A DNA stretch of 6,787 nt from the NCBI GenBank assembly GCA_019312685.1, contig JAFDCR010000011.1, positions 1 through 6,787 of the forward strand, read 5' to 3'. The DNA comes from Deltaproteobacteria bacterium. GTDB lineage: Bacteria; Desulfobacterota; Desulfobulbia; Desulfobulbales; BM004. Under the pieces are notes generated by a model, which did no database searches, was not told where the DNA came from, and worked only from the letters and a program-made list of their open reading frames with translations. Within the stretch, counting starts at the first letter, position 1; every line of letters begins with the position of its first letter. Positions 1 to 6,614 of this stretch are shown here, piece by piece. A program made the translations under genes and the position numbers.

Positions 1-2130
1 ATCGGGCGGAACATCTTCCCCCGTGGTCTCCCGGATAACCCTGCTGCCGGCAAAACCGACGCGGCTTGAGCGAATGGCGAACTGGTATGGGGAACATCCA
101 AGGAAACTGGCTACAGGTCCGGCATATGAGTTGTTATCATAAACGACGATGTAGAGGCCCCCTGAATCAATATATTCCCGGACTGCCATGGTGCATTTGG
201 GCATCTGGCTGACACCAAGCGTTCCTTCATGAATGCGTATGCCACCTGTTGTATGGACATAGGCGAGAAGCGGTCTTCTTTTCAAGCGTGCTTTTTCGCA
301 GGCCCTGACAAATTTCTCTCCTTCGGCCGCCCCTACGGTGCCGTTACGGAAATCGCTGTACAGCATTGTGGTGACAATATCAACATCCATGACCTTGGCA
401 TAGAAAGTTATATTTGCACTGTTGCGTCCTGTTTTGGCCCTGTCATGCTTCAGGCGGTCTCCATATCCGGGATAGTCCAGAGGATTCAATGAACGGATTT
501 CCGAATTGAAAATCTTGATGGAATCAGGATCAAAGAGATGTTTCAGGTACCATTCATACTCCAAAGGAAAATGATGACCGCAGTTTTCACAGACACCACA
601 GAATTCACCGTACAGGTCCGGAACCCAAAGGTCCTTGCAACCATACTTGGAAGCATTGGGGCAGCTAACGGTACGGTCCTCGTTGGCCAGCGGACTTGTA
701 TATATGTCCCATGTATCAAACTCTTCCGGAACGCTTGGACGTTGTTCTATAGAGGCTCTTACTTTTTTTGCCTCCGGTTTTCTGCTGATGAAATTATAGG
801 CGGTTGTTATAGGGGCGGAAATTCTTTTAATAAGTACCGATCCTTCGCCTGAAACGTCTTTTATTACCTTCTCCACCTGCTTCTGCTGATTTCGCAGCAG
901 ATCATAGCGAAAACAGTAATAGAACCTGAAAAGAATATTTCTGGTTTTCCTGTACAGGGCTTCGGATGAGGTCGGCTTCCCGCCGAAATAATCGGCCGCC
1001 ATGTTTCGATACTTTTTGGAGCGGTAGCTTAGCAGTCTTTTTATCTCATCTTTGTTCAGGTCCCAGGAAATATTGATCTCGGGTTCCTCGGTCGCGGATT
1101 CTTCCGCCTTTTTCAGTTTTACTTCATAGTTCCTGAAGGCCCTTAAGCTCTTGGTTTTTAAAACCACCTCATCTGTGGCCCGAATAATTTCCGAGCGAAG
1201 ATGCTTGAAAAAAGCAAAATCATCACGTTTTGCACCCAGAACAGGCTCCTGTACTATACGATCAATTGTGCCAAGCCTCAGATTGTCCTCTGCGGTAATT
1301 TTCAGACGATCTGCACATACATCAATAAGTTCTGCAGGCACCTTCCCACCTTCCTTAATTTTACCCTCAATTGCAGCCGCACCCTCCGGCGAGATCACTG
1401 AATAATAACCGTGGGAAAACATGAGACGGAAGTCGGAAAGGCCTACAGCTTCGGCACCGCCGGATCCCCCTTCGGATATAACGGAAATCATCGGGACCTT
1501 GAGTTTTGTCATGGCATAAAGATTGCGCGCAATCTGCTGGGCCGCACCCGGATATTCCTCTACCGGAAATGAACCGGGGGTGAAGATATAGAAGTGAATC
1601 GGGATGCCTTCGGTCTCAGCCACCCGCATATATCTCAGGGCTTTTTCATTGCCCCAGGGTTTGCAGGAACCGCCGTTTCTGTACTCCTCCCCATGCCCCT
1701 TTTCCTGGCCGATAACCATAACGGGCTGGGAATAGACCTTATTCTTGATCCTCCTTACAATTTGTGCCTTTGCGGTCACCATGGAAGGATCAATATTGGC
1801 ATCTTCCTCACCGCTCAACTCGGTAAAGTCCTCGTAAATGTTTTCCAGGATATCCTTAAGGCTGAAGCGTTGCGGGCTGCGGACGATGCGAACCCTTTCC
1901 ATTGAGCTCAGGTTTTCTTCGCACCGCTCCTCAATAAAGCTAAGGGCTTCTTCGAGTTCAAGAATCTTATCTGCAAGATCCTTTTCCTCATAATCATAAA
2001 AGGAATCTTTTAAATGATTGTATTTTTCCTGAAATCCTGAGAGATTACCCCAGGAGGAACTGTCCTTCACCCTGATCAGATAAGAAAGTCGTTCTTCAGT
2101 TTTATGAAGTCTTTTACGAAGATCATCCAT
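1..2130 (-). CDS. accAD: Acetyl-CoA carboxylase carboxyltransferase, fused alpha (AccA) and beta (AccD) subunits, C-terminus cut by window edge
   Basis: Cytoplasmic carboxyltransferase half reaction of acetyl-CoA carboxylase: it moves the carboxyl group from carboxybiotin to acetyl-CoA, giving malonyl-CoA for fatty acid synthesis. The frame is open for 710 codons from the ATG at 2130 and has no stop before the left edge. Residues about 1-75 are charged and helical. An AccA-like crotonase fold follows (about 100-310), with TPGSFP at 184-189 and EGGSGGAEAVG at 220-230, close to the EGGSGGALAIG of E. coli AccA, then YSVISPEG. A basic linker (about 335-470) leads to an AccD-like half: a cysteine cluster at 490, 498, 511, 514 and 517, TTGGIRIHEG at 627-636 (AccD: SGGARMQEG), and FAGSRVIRETT near the edge (AccD: FAGPRVIEQT). 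Alpha precedes beta, the opposite of the PCC/MCC beta-subunit order. It lies 67 bp after the biotin carboxylase, so co-transcription is likely. No strong ribosome binding site is seen; AAGGT lies about 17 nt upstream. The symbol accAD is informal. Confidence 0.93.
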   Translation of the reverse strand, partial: MDDLRKRLHKTEERLSYLIRVKDSSSWGNLSGFQEKYNHLKDSFYDYEEKDLADKILELEEALSFIEERCEENLSSMERVRIVRSPQRFSLKDILENIYEDFTELSGEEDANIDPSMVTAKAQIVRRIKNKVYSQPVMVIGQEKGHGEEYRNGGSCKPWGNEKALRYMRVAETEGIPIHFYIFTPGSFPVEEYPGAAQQIARNLYAMTKLKVPMISVISEGGSGGAEAVGLSDFRLMFSHGYYSVISPEGAAAIEGKIKEGGKVPAELIDVCADRLKITAEDNLRLGTIDRIVQEPVLGAKRDDFAFFKHLRSEIIRATDEVVLKTKSLRAFRNYEVKLKKAEESATEEPEINISWDLNKDEIKRLLSYRSKKYRNMAADYFGGKPTSSEALYRKTRNILFRFYYCFRYDLLRNQQKQVEKVIKDVSGEGSVLIKRISAPITTAYNFISRKPEAKKVRASIEQRPSVPEEFDTWDIYTSPLANEDRTVSCPNASKYGCKDLWVPDLYGEFCGVCENCGHHFPLEYEWYLKHLFDPDSIKIFNSEIRSLNPLDYPGYGDRLKHDRAKTGRNSANITFYAKVMDVDIVTTMLYSDFRNGTVGAAEGEKFVRACEKARLKRRPLLAYVHTTGGIRIHEGTLGVSQMPKCTMAVREYIDSGGLYIVVYDNNSYAGPVASFLGCSPYQFAIRSSRVGFAGSRVIRETTGEDVPPD

Positions 2131-2197
2131 ATTGTTTTTGCTAGGTTACCTTAGGCTTAAATCTGCATCCCGGCTGCAGCTAACTATTTGCCTGTTT

Positions 2198-3604
2198 TTA
2201 GAAAGTGAGTAACCGGTCAAGGTTATTGTGCAGATATTCCATATTTGTGGTTATCGGCTCATTTTTGCTGTCCCTGCCCTCAATGACCGTTTCACTCAGA
2301 AACATGCTCGCTCTTTCCTTTGCTTCCTGAATAGAATCCCCCCAGAGTACGACCAGGGCCAGATTCGGATCAAAGTCGCTTGGGATCATATATGACCGGT
2401 CAAAGGGAACATGGGTATAGACGGCAGCCCAGTCATGCCGGGGAAAGTTGAATTTTTCAATTGTCCCGATCCACGGAGCGAATCCTCGGGTGGTGTCTTC
2501 AGCAACAATCCGGAGCTCAATGCTGGCCCCATTGAATTTTATGGCATCCTGCCTGTAGCCTATTCGATCCCCCAGGGCAATTCGGATCTGTTCTCTGATA
2601 AGATTTGGGTGTTTGCCGTTTATATAGCTTATCCGGGCGGAAATATCGTTCTCCACCTGAATCCTAGTGTTTACCTCGAGTAGATAGGGATTGCCGTCCC
2701 GAGCAACTATCCATTCCCAGGTGCCGACATTGTCATACCGCACATGGGAAGCAAGTCTCAATGAATACTTCACGATAAGGTCAAGCACTTCATTGCAGTC
2801 AAAATCGTAGACATAACAGGACTCATCAAATCCCGGAGCAGCCTCAACCCTTTTCTGACGGCCGGTACTCTGAATGGTACAGTTTCTTGTACCGAAGTGG
2901 AGCCTTTCGCCGTGACGGCTGCAGAGCAATTGGACTTCAAGGTGGTTGTAGTCACGCAAACATTGTTCAATCAAAACTCCGGCGTCACCGAACTGTCTCT
3001 TGGCATAGTTCTGTACCTGGCGGTACACCCTGCGGAACTGCTCTATCTCCTTGACCTCTTCTATGCCCATGCCGCCGCCGCCGGCAGCAGCTTTAACCAG
3101 AATGGAAGGATTTTTAATGTTCTGACTTGCCTGATCATCCAACAGCTGTTCGGCAATTTCTTCCGCCTCCATTTCATTATAAATCGGGCTGTCTGTTCCG
3201 GGGATGACAGGAATGGCGAGAGACTTTGCCACTCTCTTTGTGTTTATTTTATCACCGAGATTCTTGATGACCTGCCAGTTGGGGCCAATAAACGTCAGCG
3301 GCCGGTCCCGAACGGTCACCCGTCGGGCAAAACGAAAATCTTCCGAGAAAAAACCATATCCGGGATGTATAGCCGTGCAGCCTGTATGGTCTGCAACAGC
3401 CAGGATATCATTAGGATCCGTATAACTGGTGACCTGCCAGGCTCTTTTGCTGTTACCCTTGCTGTCACGGTTAAGGCGAACATGTTCCGAGTCTTCGTCA
3501 GCAGCGGTATAAACAACAACATAATCAAGGCCAAGGTCCTTGCAGGCCCGCATGATGCGAATTGCTATCTCGCCTCTGTTTGCTATGAGGATTTTTCCTT
3601 GCAC
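2198..3604 (-). CDS. accC: Biotin carboxylase subunit of acetyl-CoA carboxylase (divergent AccC, ATP-grasp)
   Basis: Uses ATP and bicarbonate to carboxylate biotin on the carrier protein, the first half reaction of acetyl-CoA carboxylase. It has 468 residues (E. coli AccC: 449) and no carrier domain. The N-terminal domain begins KILIANRGEIAIRI (4-17) and carries AIHPGYGFFSED (78-89). The ATP-grasp domain has K119, K171 before the glycine loop AAAGGGGMG, H221-E223-Q225, K251, E297, E310 and the NTRIQVE block (312-318); R365 matches E. coli R338. Several normally constant positions differ: NDISA replaces HPVTE after NTRIQVE, STGRQK replaces RRHQK, and DPNLALV replaces DSMIGKL. The start is GTG at 3604; an in-frame TAA lies only four codons upstream and homology begins at residue 4, so no other start is likely. 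No clear Shine-Dalgarno is visible. First gene of a leftward unit with the fused carboxyltransferase. Other biotin-dependent carboxylases share this fold, but the neighbour makes acetyl-CoA carboxylase the best call. Confidence 0.9.
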   Translation of the reverse strand: MQGKILIANRGEIAIRIMRACKDLGLDYVVVYTAADEDSEHVRLNRDSKGNSKRAWQVTSYTDPNDILAVADHTGCTAIHPGYGFFSEDFRFARRVTVRDRPLTFIGPNWQVIKNLGDKINTKRVAKSLAIPVIPGTDSPIYNEMEAEEIAEQLLDDQASQNIKNPSILVKAAAGGGGMGIEEVKEIEQFRRVYRQVQNYAKRQFGDAGVLIEQCLRDYNHLEVQLLCSRHGERLHFGTRNCTIQSTGRQKRVEAAPGFDESCYVYDFDCNEVLDLIVKYSLRLASHVRYDNVGTWEWIVARDGNPYLLEVNTRIQVENDISARISYINGKHPNLIREQIRIALGDRIGYRQDAIKFNGASIELRIVAEDTTRGFAPWIGTIEKFNFPRHDWAAVYTHVPFDRSYMIPSDFDPNLALVVLWGDSIQEAKERASMFLSETVIEGRDSKNEPITTNMEYLHNNLDRLLTF

Positions 3605-3679
3605 AGTCGTCTGTTATGAAAGTTTTTTTATCTGAATAATATCTGTCTTATCCCGCTTTGGACGCAAAGTTAAACAGCA

Positions 3680-3707
3680 ATTATAACTAGGCGGATACTT
3701 TTGTTAA
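3680..3707 (-). promoter_or_regulatory. Sigma70-type promoter for the accC-accAD unit
   Basis: On the minus strand, TTAACA (3707-3702, 5 of 6 to TTGACA) is followed by a 16-bp spacer and a perfect TATAAT (3685-3680). Transcription would start near 3673, giving a leader of about 70 nt before the GTG start of the biotin carboxylase. A small hairpin, CTTTG-CGTC-CAAAG (3669-3656 read on the minus strand), would lie close to the transcript 5' end. Read by eye against the consensus; no start site has been mapped. Confidence 0.62.
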
Positions 3708-3845
3708 AGCAATTAAATAGTATTTAGTCTACCTTTTGCCGGTTTGCGAATAAAGCAGCCGTCAGCCACAACCAGCGTCTACAATCTGATTTCTTACTCA
3801 GGTCCGGGATATAGCCGCTGAGCTTTTTACGAATATAAATGTTCA

Positions 3846-3890
3846 TAACAAAAAGGGGATGAATAGTTATATCACACATTCATCCCCTTT
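3846..3890 (-). terminator. Terminator-like hairpin with T tail, minus strand, inside the divergent spacer
   Basis: AAAGGGGATGAAT (3852-3864) pairs perfectly with ATTCATCCCCTTT (3878-3890), a 13-bp stem with a 13-nt loop. On the minus strand the stem's final TTT continues as TTGTT, making a run of five T, as in an intrinsic terminator. On the plus strand only three T follow the C run and then GGG, so that direction is less convincing. It would end leftward transcripts that begin to the right of 3890. Since accC has its own promoter further left, this is not a normal end-of-gene terminator. It could instead be an attenuator, a small-RNA terminator or an insulator. Confidence 0.5.
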
Positions 3891-3932
3891 GGGAAATTCA
3901 AAAGGGCTTTCTTTACTTGTTTTGGCACCAAC

Positions 3933-3952
3933 AGTCAATTTTTTTCTTGACT
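3933..3952. promoter_or_regulatory. AGTCAA-N8-TTGACT dyad, possible back-to-back -35 elements or operator
   Basis: AGTCAA (3933-3938) and TTGACT (3947-3952) form a 6-bp inverted repeat around an 8-bp T-rich spacer. Each arm reads as a near-consensus -35 hexamer pointing outward. Leftward, a 17-bp spacer leads to a weak -10, TAAAGA (3915-3910), whose transcript would run straight into the hairpin. Rightward, the matching position holds only TACCCA, a poor -10. A regulator binding site is an alternative reading. The dyad is visible; its function is a guess. Confidence 0.28.
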
Positions 3953-4036
3953 TTATGCTATTTTTTCCCTACCCATGCTGAAAAGATTTAAGATAAAATT
4001 GTACCTCCGGATCGTTAAATTTTACATTAATTAATA

Positions 4037-4042
4037 TATAAT
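4037..4042 (+). promoter_or_regulatory. Candidate -10 box immediately before corC (possible near-leaderless start)
   Basis: A perfect TATAAT ends 4 nt before the corC ATG, in a region with no Shine-Dalgarno sequence. The -35 position is weak (TTAAAT at 4015-4020, spacer 16). If used, transcription would start at or within a few bases of the ATG, so the message would be leaderless or nearly so. AT-rich sequence alone could produce this match; TAAAAT at 3994-3999 is another possible -10, also without a good -35. Confidence 0.25.
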
Positions 4043-4046
4043 CTGC

Positions 4047-4913
4047 ATGGGAAAAGACCAAGACTCACCATCCGACCAATCCGATTCACAGTCCAGCAAA
4101 AATATAATAAGCCGTTTTTTGGATATCCTGGGATTGGACCGTACGCCAGATACCACCGAGGATCTTGAAATGGAAATTCAGGAACTCCTGGAAGAAGGTG
4201 AAGAGCAAGGCCTGATCACTCACCAGGAAGGCCAGATGATCAACAGTATATTTGAATTCAGGGATACCCTTATCCATGAAATAATGACGCCGCGGCCGGA
4301 AATGGTCTGTACCGATATAAATATTGACATTCCTGATGTCTTGAAACTGATTATCAAGGAAGGATTTACCCGGATTCCTGTGTATTCCGAGTCACCGGAT
4401 AATATTGTCGGAATACTGAATGCCAAAGATCTTCTGGTGTGTGTTGATGCTCCTGACAACTGCCCGGATATGAGTGAACTCATCAACCATTCCTACCCGG
4501 TTCCGGAGACCATGAGGATTGTTGATCTGCTGCGGGCATTTCAGGCCAAGAAAAACCACATGGCCATTGTTACGGACGAATTCGGCGGTATAAGAGGTCT
4601 GATCACTCTGGAGGATGTCCTGGAAGAAATAGTCGGTGAAATCGATGATGAATATGACAAGGATGAGCCTCAGTGGAGAGCACTTCCGGACGGCGGGCTC
4701 ATGATATATGCAAAAGAGGACATAGAAGAGGTGGAGTCCTTTTTTGGTGTGGAATTGCCTGACGGCCCGTATGAGTCGGTCGGGGGGTTCATAATCCACG
4801 AGCTAGAGCATCTTCCCAAGGCCGGAGAAACAGTTGAAACGGACTCCCTCGTATTTAAAGTAATTTCAGCCACCAAACGTCATATCAAAACAGTTAAGAT
4901 CCATAGAAAATGA
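4047..4913 (+). CDS. corC: CorC/HlyC-family CBS-pair protein
   Basis: Soluble CorC-type protein of 288 residues (E. coli CorC/YbeX: 292). The family is linked to magnesium/cobalt efflux and, through the ybeZ-ybeY-ybeX-lnt neighbourhood in enterobacteria, to ribosome physiology; the biochemical role is not settled. After a polar N-terminus, a helical region (about 38-78) leads to IMTPRPEMV (79-87). CBS domain 1 covers about 83-132 (GFTRIPVY, IVGILNAKDLL) and CBS domain 2 about 148-200 (VTDEFGGIRGLITLEDVLEEIVGEI); CBS pairs usually bind adenine nucleotides. The CorC_HlyC transporter-associated domain fills about 208-285 (GGFIIHELEHLP). There is no DUF21 membrane domain, which separates it from the longer CNNM/HlyC-like exporters. 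The ATG at 4047 is the only reasonable start because an in-frame TAA lies at 4032-4034; no Shine-Dalgarno is visible. The stop is 1 nt before the lnt ATG, so the two are co-transcribed and probably translationally coupled. Confidence 0.93.
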   Translation: MGKDQDSPSDQSDSQSSKNIISRFLDILGLDRTPDTTEDLEMEIQELLEEGEEQGLITHQEGQMINSIFEFRDTLIHEIMTPRPEMVCTDINIDIPDVLKLIIKEGFTRIPVYSESPDNIVGILNAKDLLVCVDAPDNCPDMSELINHSYPVPETMRIVDLLRAFQAKKNHMAIVTDEFGGIRGLITLEDVLEEIVGEIDDEYDKDEPQWRALPDGGLMIYAKEDIEEVESFFGVELPDGPYESVGGFIIHELEHLPKAGETVETDSLVFKVISATKRHIKTVKIHRK

Positions 4914-4914
4914 C

Positions 4915-6573
4915 ATGGGGAAGTTAGGATTGAAAGCTGGGGAGGGAAAGAGCAGCAGCTTCCTTCCTGTCTGGCTTGCCCTTGGAACAGGTCTACTGCT
5001 GTTCTTATCTTTTCCCGGGGCTGCCGGATTCTGGCCGCTGGCCTGGGTAGCACTGGTGCCATTGCTGCTGGCCGTAAGAAATGTCAGTCCCGGCAGGGCG
5101 GCCCGCCTGGGATTGCTGGCCGGGATGGTTCACTATGTCTCCCTCCTCTACTGGATTGTGATCGTCCTGGGGAGGTACGGTTACCTGCCCCTGTGGGCAT
5201 CTGTGCCTGCCATGCTGCTTCTTGCTCTATATATGAGCGGTTATCTGGCCCTGTTCTGTTTTCTGATAAGCAGAGTCTGGAAACAGCAGGAAACCCTGGC
5301 GGTCTGGGCGGGGCCGCTTCTGTGGGTCGGTCTTGATTTTATCCGGTCTTTTCTTTTTTCCGGATTCCCGTGGCAGGATCTGGCATATTCCCAATACAAG
5401 GCACTGCTCTTGATCCAGACAGCCGATCTTACCGGACATTTCGGCATCACCTTTCATATTGTCCTGGTTAACAGCGTCACCGCTCTGCTTCTGGGGCTCT
5501 GGCGGGAAAACATTTCAGCCTCTCAAGCCGAACCATCTGCTATCTTAATGCTGAGAACGAGAAACGCCTGGCGCTATGCCGTGCTGCCCACTCTTTGTAT
5601 CCTGCTGTTGGTTATGTTCTATAATTTTCTGCGCTATCATCAGGTCTCCAGAGATGTTGCAAAAAGTCCCAGAATGAAGATCGCGGTGATCCAGGGTAAT
5701 ATGGAACAGGATCAGAAGTGGTCCCCTGCCATGCGTCTGGAGACAATTGACAGGTATACCGAGCTTTCAAAACAGGCCATTGCCCAAGGCGAAAATCCGC
5801 CGGATCTTATTGTCTGGCCTGAGACGGCGCTGCCTTTTCTTGTCAGCGACAACCCGTACTTTAACAGGCTGAAAAAACAACTGATCAACCAAGAGAAGAT
5901 ATGGCTGCTCTCAGGTGCTCCATTTTATGAAAAGGCAGGGGGCAACAACCCGGGGCAGACATCAGAGAAAATTCTCTCTTATAACAGCGCCTATGTTTTC
6001 AATCCAGAGGGTGAAATCGCTGGCAGGTATGACAAGCAGCACCTCGTTCCGTTTGGGGAATATGTTCCTTTAAGCAAGATACTGCCCCTGCCCGGTCCGC
6101 TTGTAGAAAATATAGGGGATTTCAGTGGTGGCAGATCCATTCCCCCCCTATCTTGTCAGGGGGCTGAAATTGGGGTATTAATCTGTTTCGAAAGTATTTT
6201 CCCGGAACTGGCCAGGGACTGGACATCCGGCGGAGCGGATCTGCTGGTTAACATAACCAATGATGCATGGTTCGGCCGCTCAAGCGCCCCGTGGCAGCAT
6301 CTGTCCATGACGGTTTTCAGGGCGTTGGAAAACAGGAGAAGTCTGGCACGTTCAGCAAATACCGGGGTAAGCGCCCTGATCGATCCGCTGGGCAGAATGT
6401 CGGGCGTCACTGCGCTTTTTCAGCCGGCTTTTCTGGTTGAAGAGGTGCCCTTGCTGCAGGAAAAGACTGTTTATGTCAGCTTTGGCCATTATTTCGGACT
6501 TTTGTGTCTGCTTGCATGCCTACCGGTTGCTTATGTTTTCAGGAAGTCCAATAAGGGCAACCTGGGAAATTAA
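4915..6573 (+). CDS. lnt: Apolipoprotein N-acyltransferase
   Basis: Inner-membrane enzyme that moves an acyl chain from a phospholipid to the N-terminal diacylglyceryl-cysteine of lipoproteins, the last step of lipoprotein maturation in Gram-negative bacteria. It has 552 residues (E. coli Lnt: 512). The N-terminal half is hydrophobic, with membrane helices at about 17-35, 38-57, 62-83, 92-118, 128-148, 170-196 and 220-238, and holds the family's FPWQDLAYSQ (151-160). The periplasmic nitrilase domain (about 254-510) contains the Glu-Lys-Cys triad: E303 in WPETALPF, K374 in YDKQHLVPFGEYVP and C424 in GVLICFES; W269 in GNMEQDQKW and NDAWFG (449-454) are also conserved. A final helix (about 522-542) ends in a basic tail. 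All catalytic residues are present and the frame is intact. The ATG follows the corC TGA by 1 nt with no separate ribosome binding site, suggesting coupling. prfB starts 41 bp downstream. Confidence 0.97.
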   Translation: MGKLGLKAGEGKSSSFLPVWLALGTGLLLFLSFPGAAGFWPLAWVALVPLLLAVRNVSPGRAARLGLLAGMVHYVSLLYWIVIVLGRYGYLPLWASVPAMLLLALYMSGYLALFCFLISRVWKQQETLAVWAGPLLWVGLDFIRSFLFSGFPWQDLAYSQYKALLLIQTADLTGHFGITFHIVLVNSVTALLLGLWRENISASQAEPSAILMLRTRNAWRYAVLPTLCILLLVMFYNFLRYHQVSRDVAKSPRMKIAVIQGNMEQDQKWSPAMRLETIDRYTELSKQAIAQGENPPDLIVWPETALPFLVSDNPYFNRLKKQLINQEKIWLLSGAPFYEKAGGNNPGQTSEKILSYNSAYVFNPEGEIAGRYDKQHLVPFGEYVPLSKILPLPGPLVENIGDFSGGRSIPPLSCQGAEIGVLICFESIFPELARDWTSGGADLLVNITNDAWFGRSSAPWQHLSMTVFRALENRRSLARSANTGVSALIDPLGRMSGVTALFQPAFLVEEVPLLQEKTVYVSFGHYFGLLCLLACLPVAYVFRKSNKGNLGN

Positions 6574-6585
6574 GTCAACGGTGAT

Positions 6586-6591
6586 TATAAT
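6586..6591 (+). promoter_or_regulatory. Candidate internal -10 box before prfB
   Basis: A perfect TATAAT lies in the 41-bp gap between lnt and prfB. The -35 position at 17 bp is poor (TGGGAA at 6563-6568). The TG dinucleotide of an extended -10 is present but one base out of register. It could give prfB some transcription independent of corC-lnt; an AT-rich coincidence is equally possible. Confidence 0.22.
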
Positions 6592-6599
6592 AATTTTTT

Positions 6600-6605
6600 G
6601 GAGGT
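6600..6605 (+). promoter_or_regulatory. Ribosome binding site of prfB
   Basis: GGAGGT, a near-perfect Shine-Dalgarno, sits 9 nt before the ATG at 6615. It is the only strong ribosome binding site in the window. It fixes the start of prfB even though the zero-frame reading is only 23 codons long, which supports a real, translated gene rather than a chance short frame. Confidence 0.87.
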
Positions 6606-6614
6606 AATTAATAT

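Larger units (their letters stand above)
3605..4046. other. Divergent intergenic region between accC and corC
   Basis: A 442-bp spacer separates the leftward carboxylase unit from the rightward corC-lnt-prfB cluster, and it is AT-rich near corC. It holds the accC promoter (3680-3707), a 13-bp perfect hairpin (3852-3890), an AGTCAA/TTGACT dyad (3933-3952) and a TATAAT 4 nt before the corC ATG. One 40-codon minus-strand reading frame (3724-3846) is present but has no ribosome binding site and no recognised similarity. I saw no tRNA, riboswitch or mobile-element signature. The spacer is longer than two simple promoters need, so a small RNA or an eroded gene remains possible. Confidence 0.7.

Noticed and set aside
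538..852. A plus-strand reading frame of 104 codons across the AccD zinc-finger region
   Set aside because: It is antisense to a well-supported carboxyltransferase whose frame is continuous over this stretch; composition and lack of start signals point to a shadow frame.
2131..2197. Short inverted repeats (CTGCA...TGCAG; GGTTACC) between accC and the carboxyltransferase, as a possible terminator
   Set aside because: Stems are only about 5 bp with no following T run, so transcription is expected to continue from accC into the carboxyltransferase gene.
2897..3619. A 240-codon plus-strand reading frame opposite the biotin carboxylase
   Set aside because: It lies wholly antisense to a gene with clear catalytic motifs, has no ribosome binding site, and its translation resembles no family I know. 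It is a shadow of the real gene.
3922..3936. TTGGCACC resembling the -24 half of a sigma54 promoter
   Set aside because: At the required spacing the -12 half should read TTGC(A/T), but the sequence is GTCA, so the promoter is not complete.
6142..6171. A run of seven C followed by a run of five G inside lnt, a possible slippery or frameshifted site with a small hairpin
   Set aside because: The lnt frame is intact through it and the protein matches Lnt on both sides, including the catalytic C424 just downstream, so there is no sign of recoding or sequencing error.
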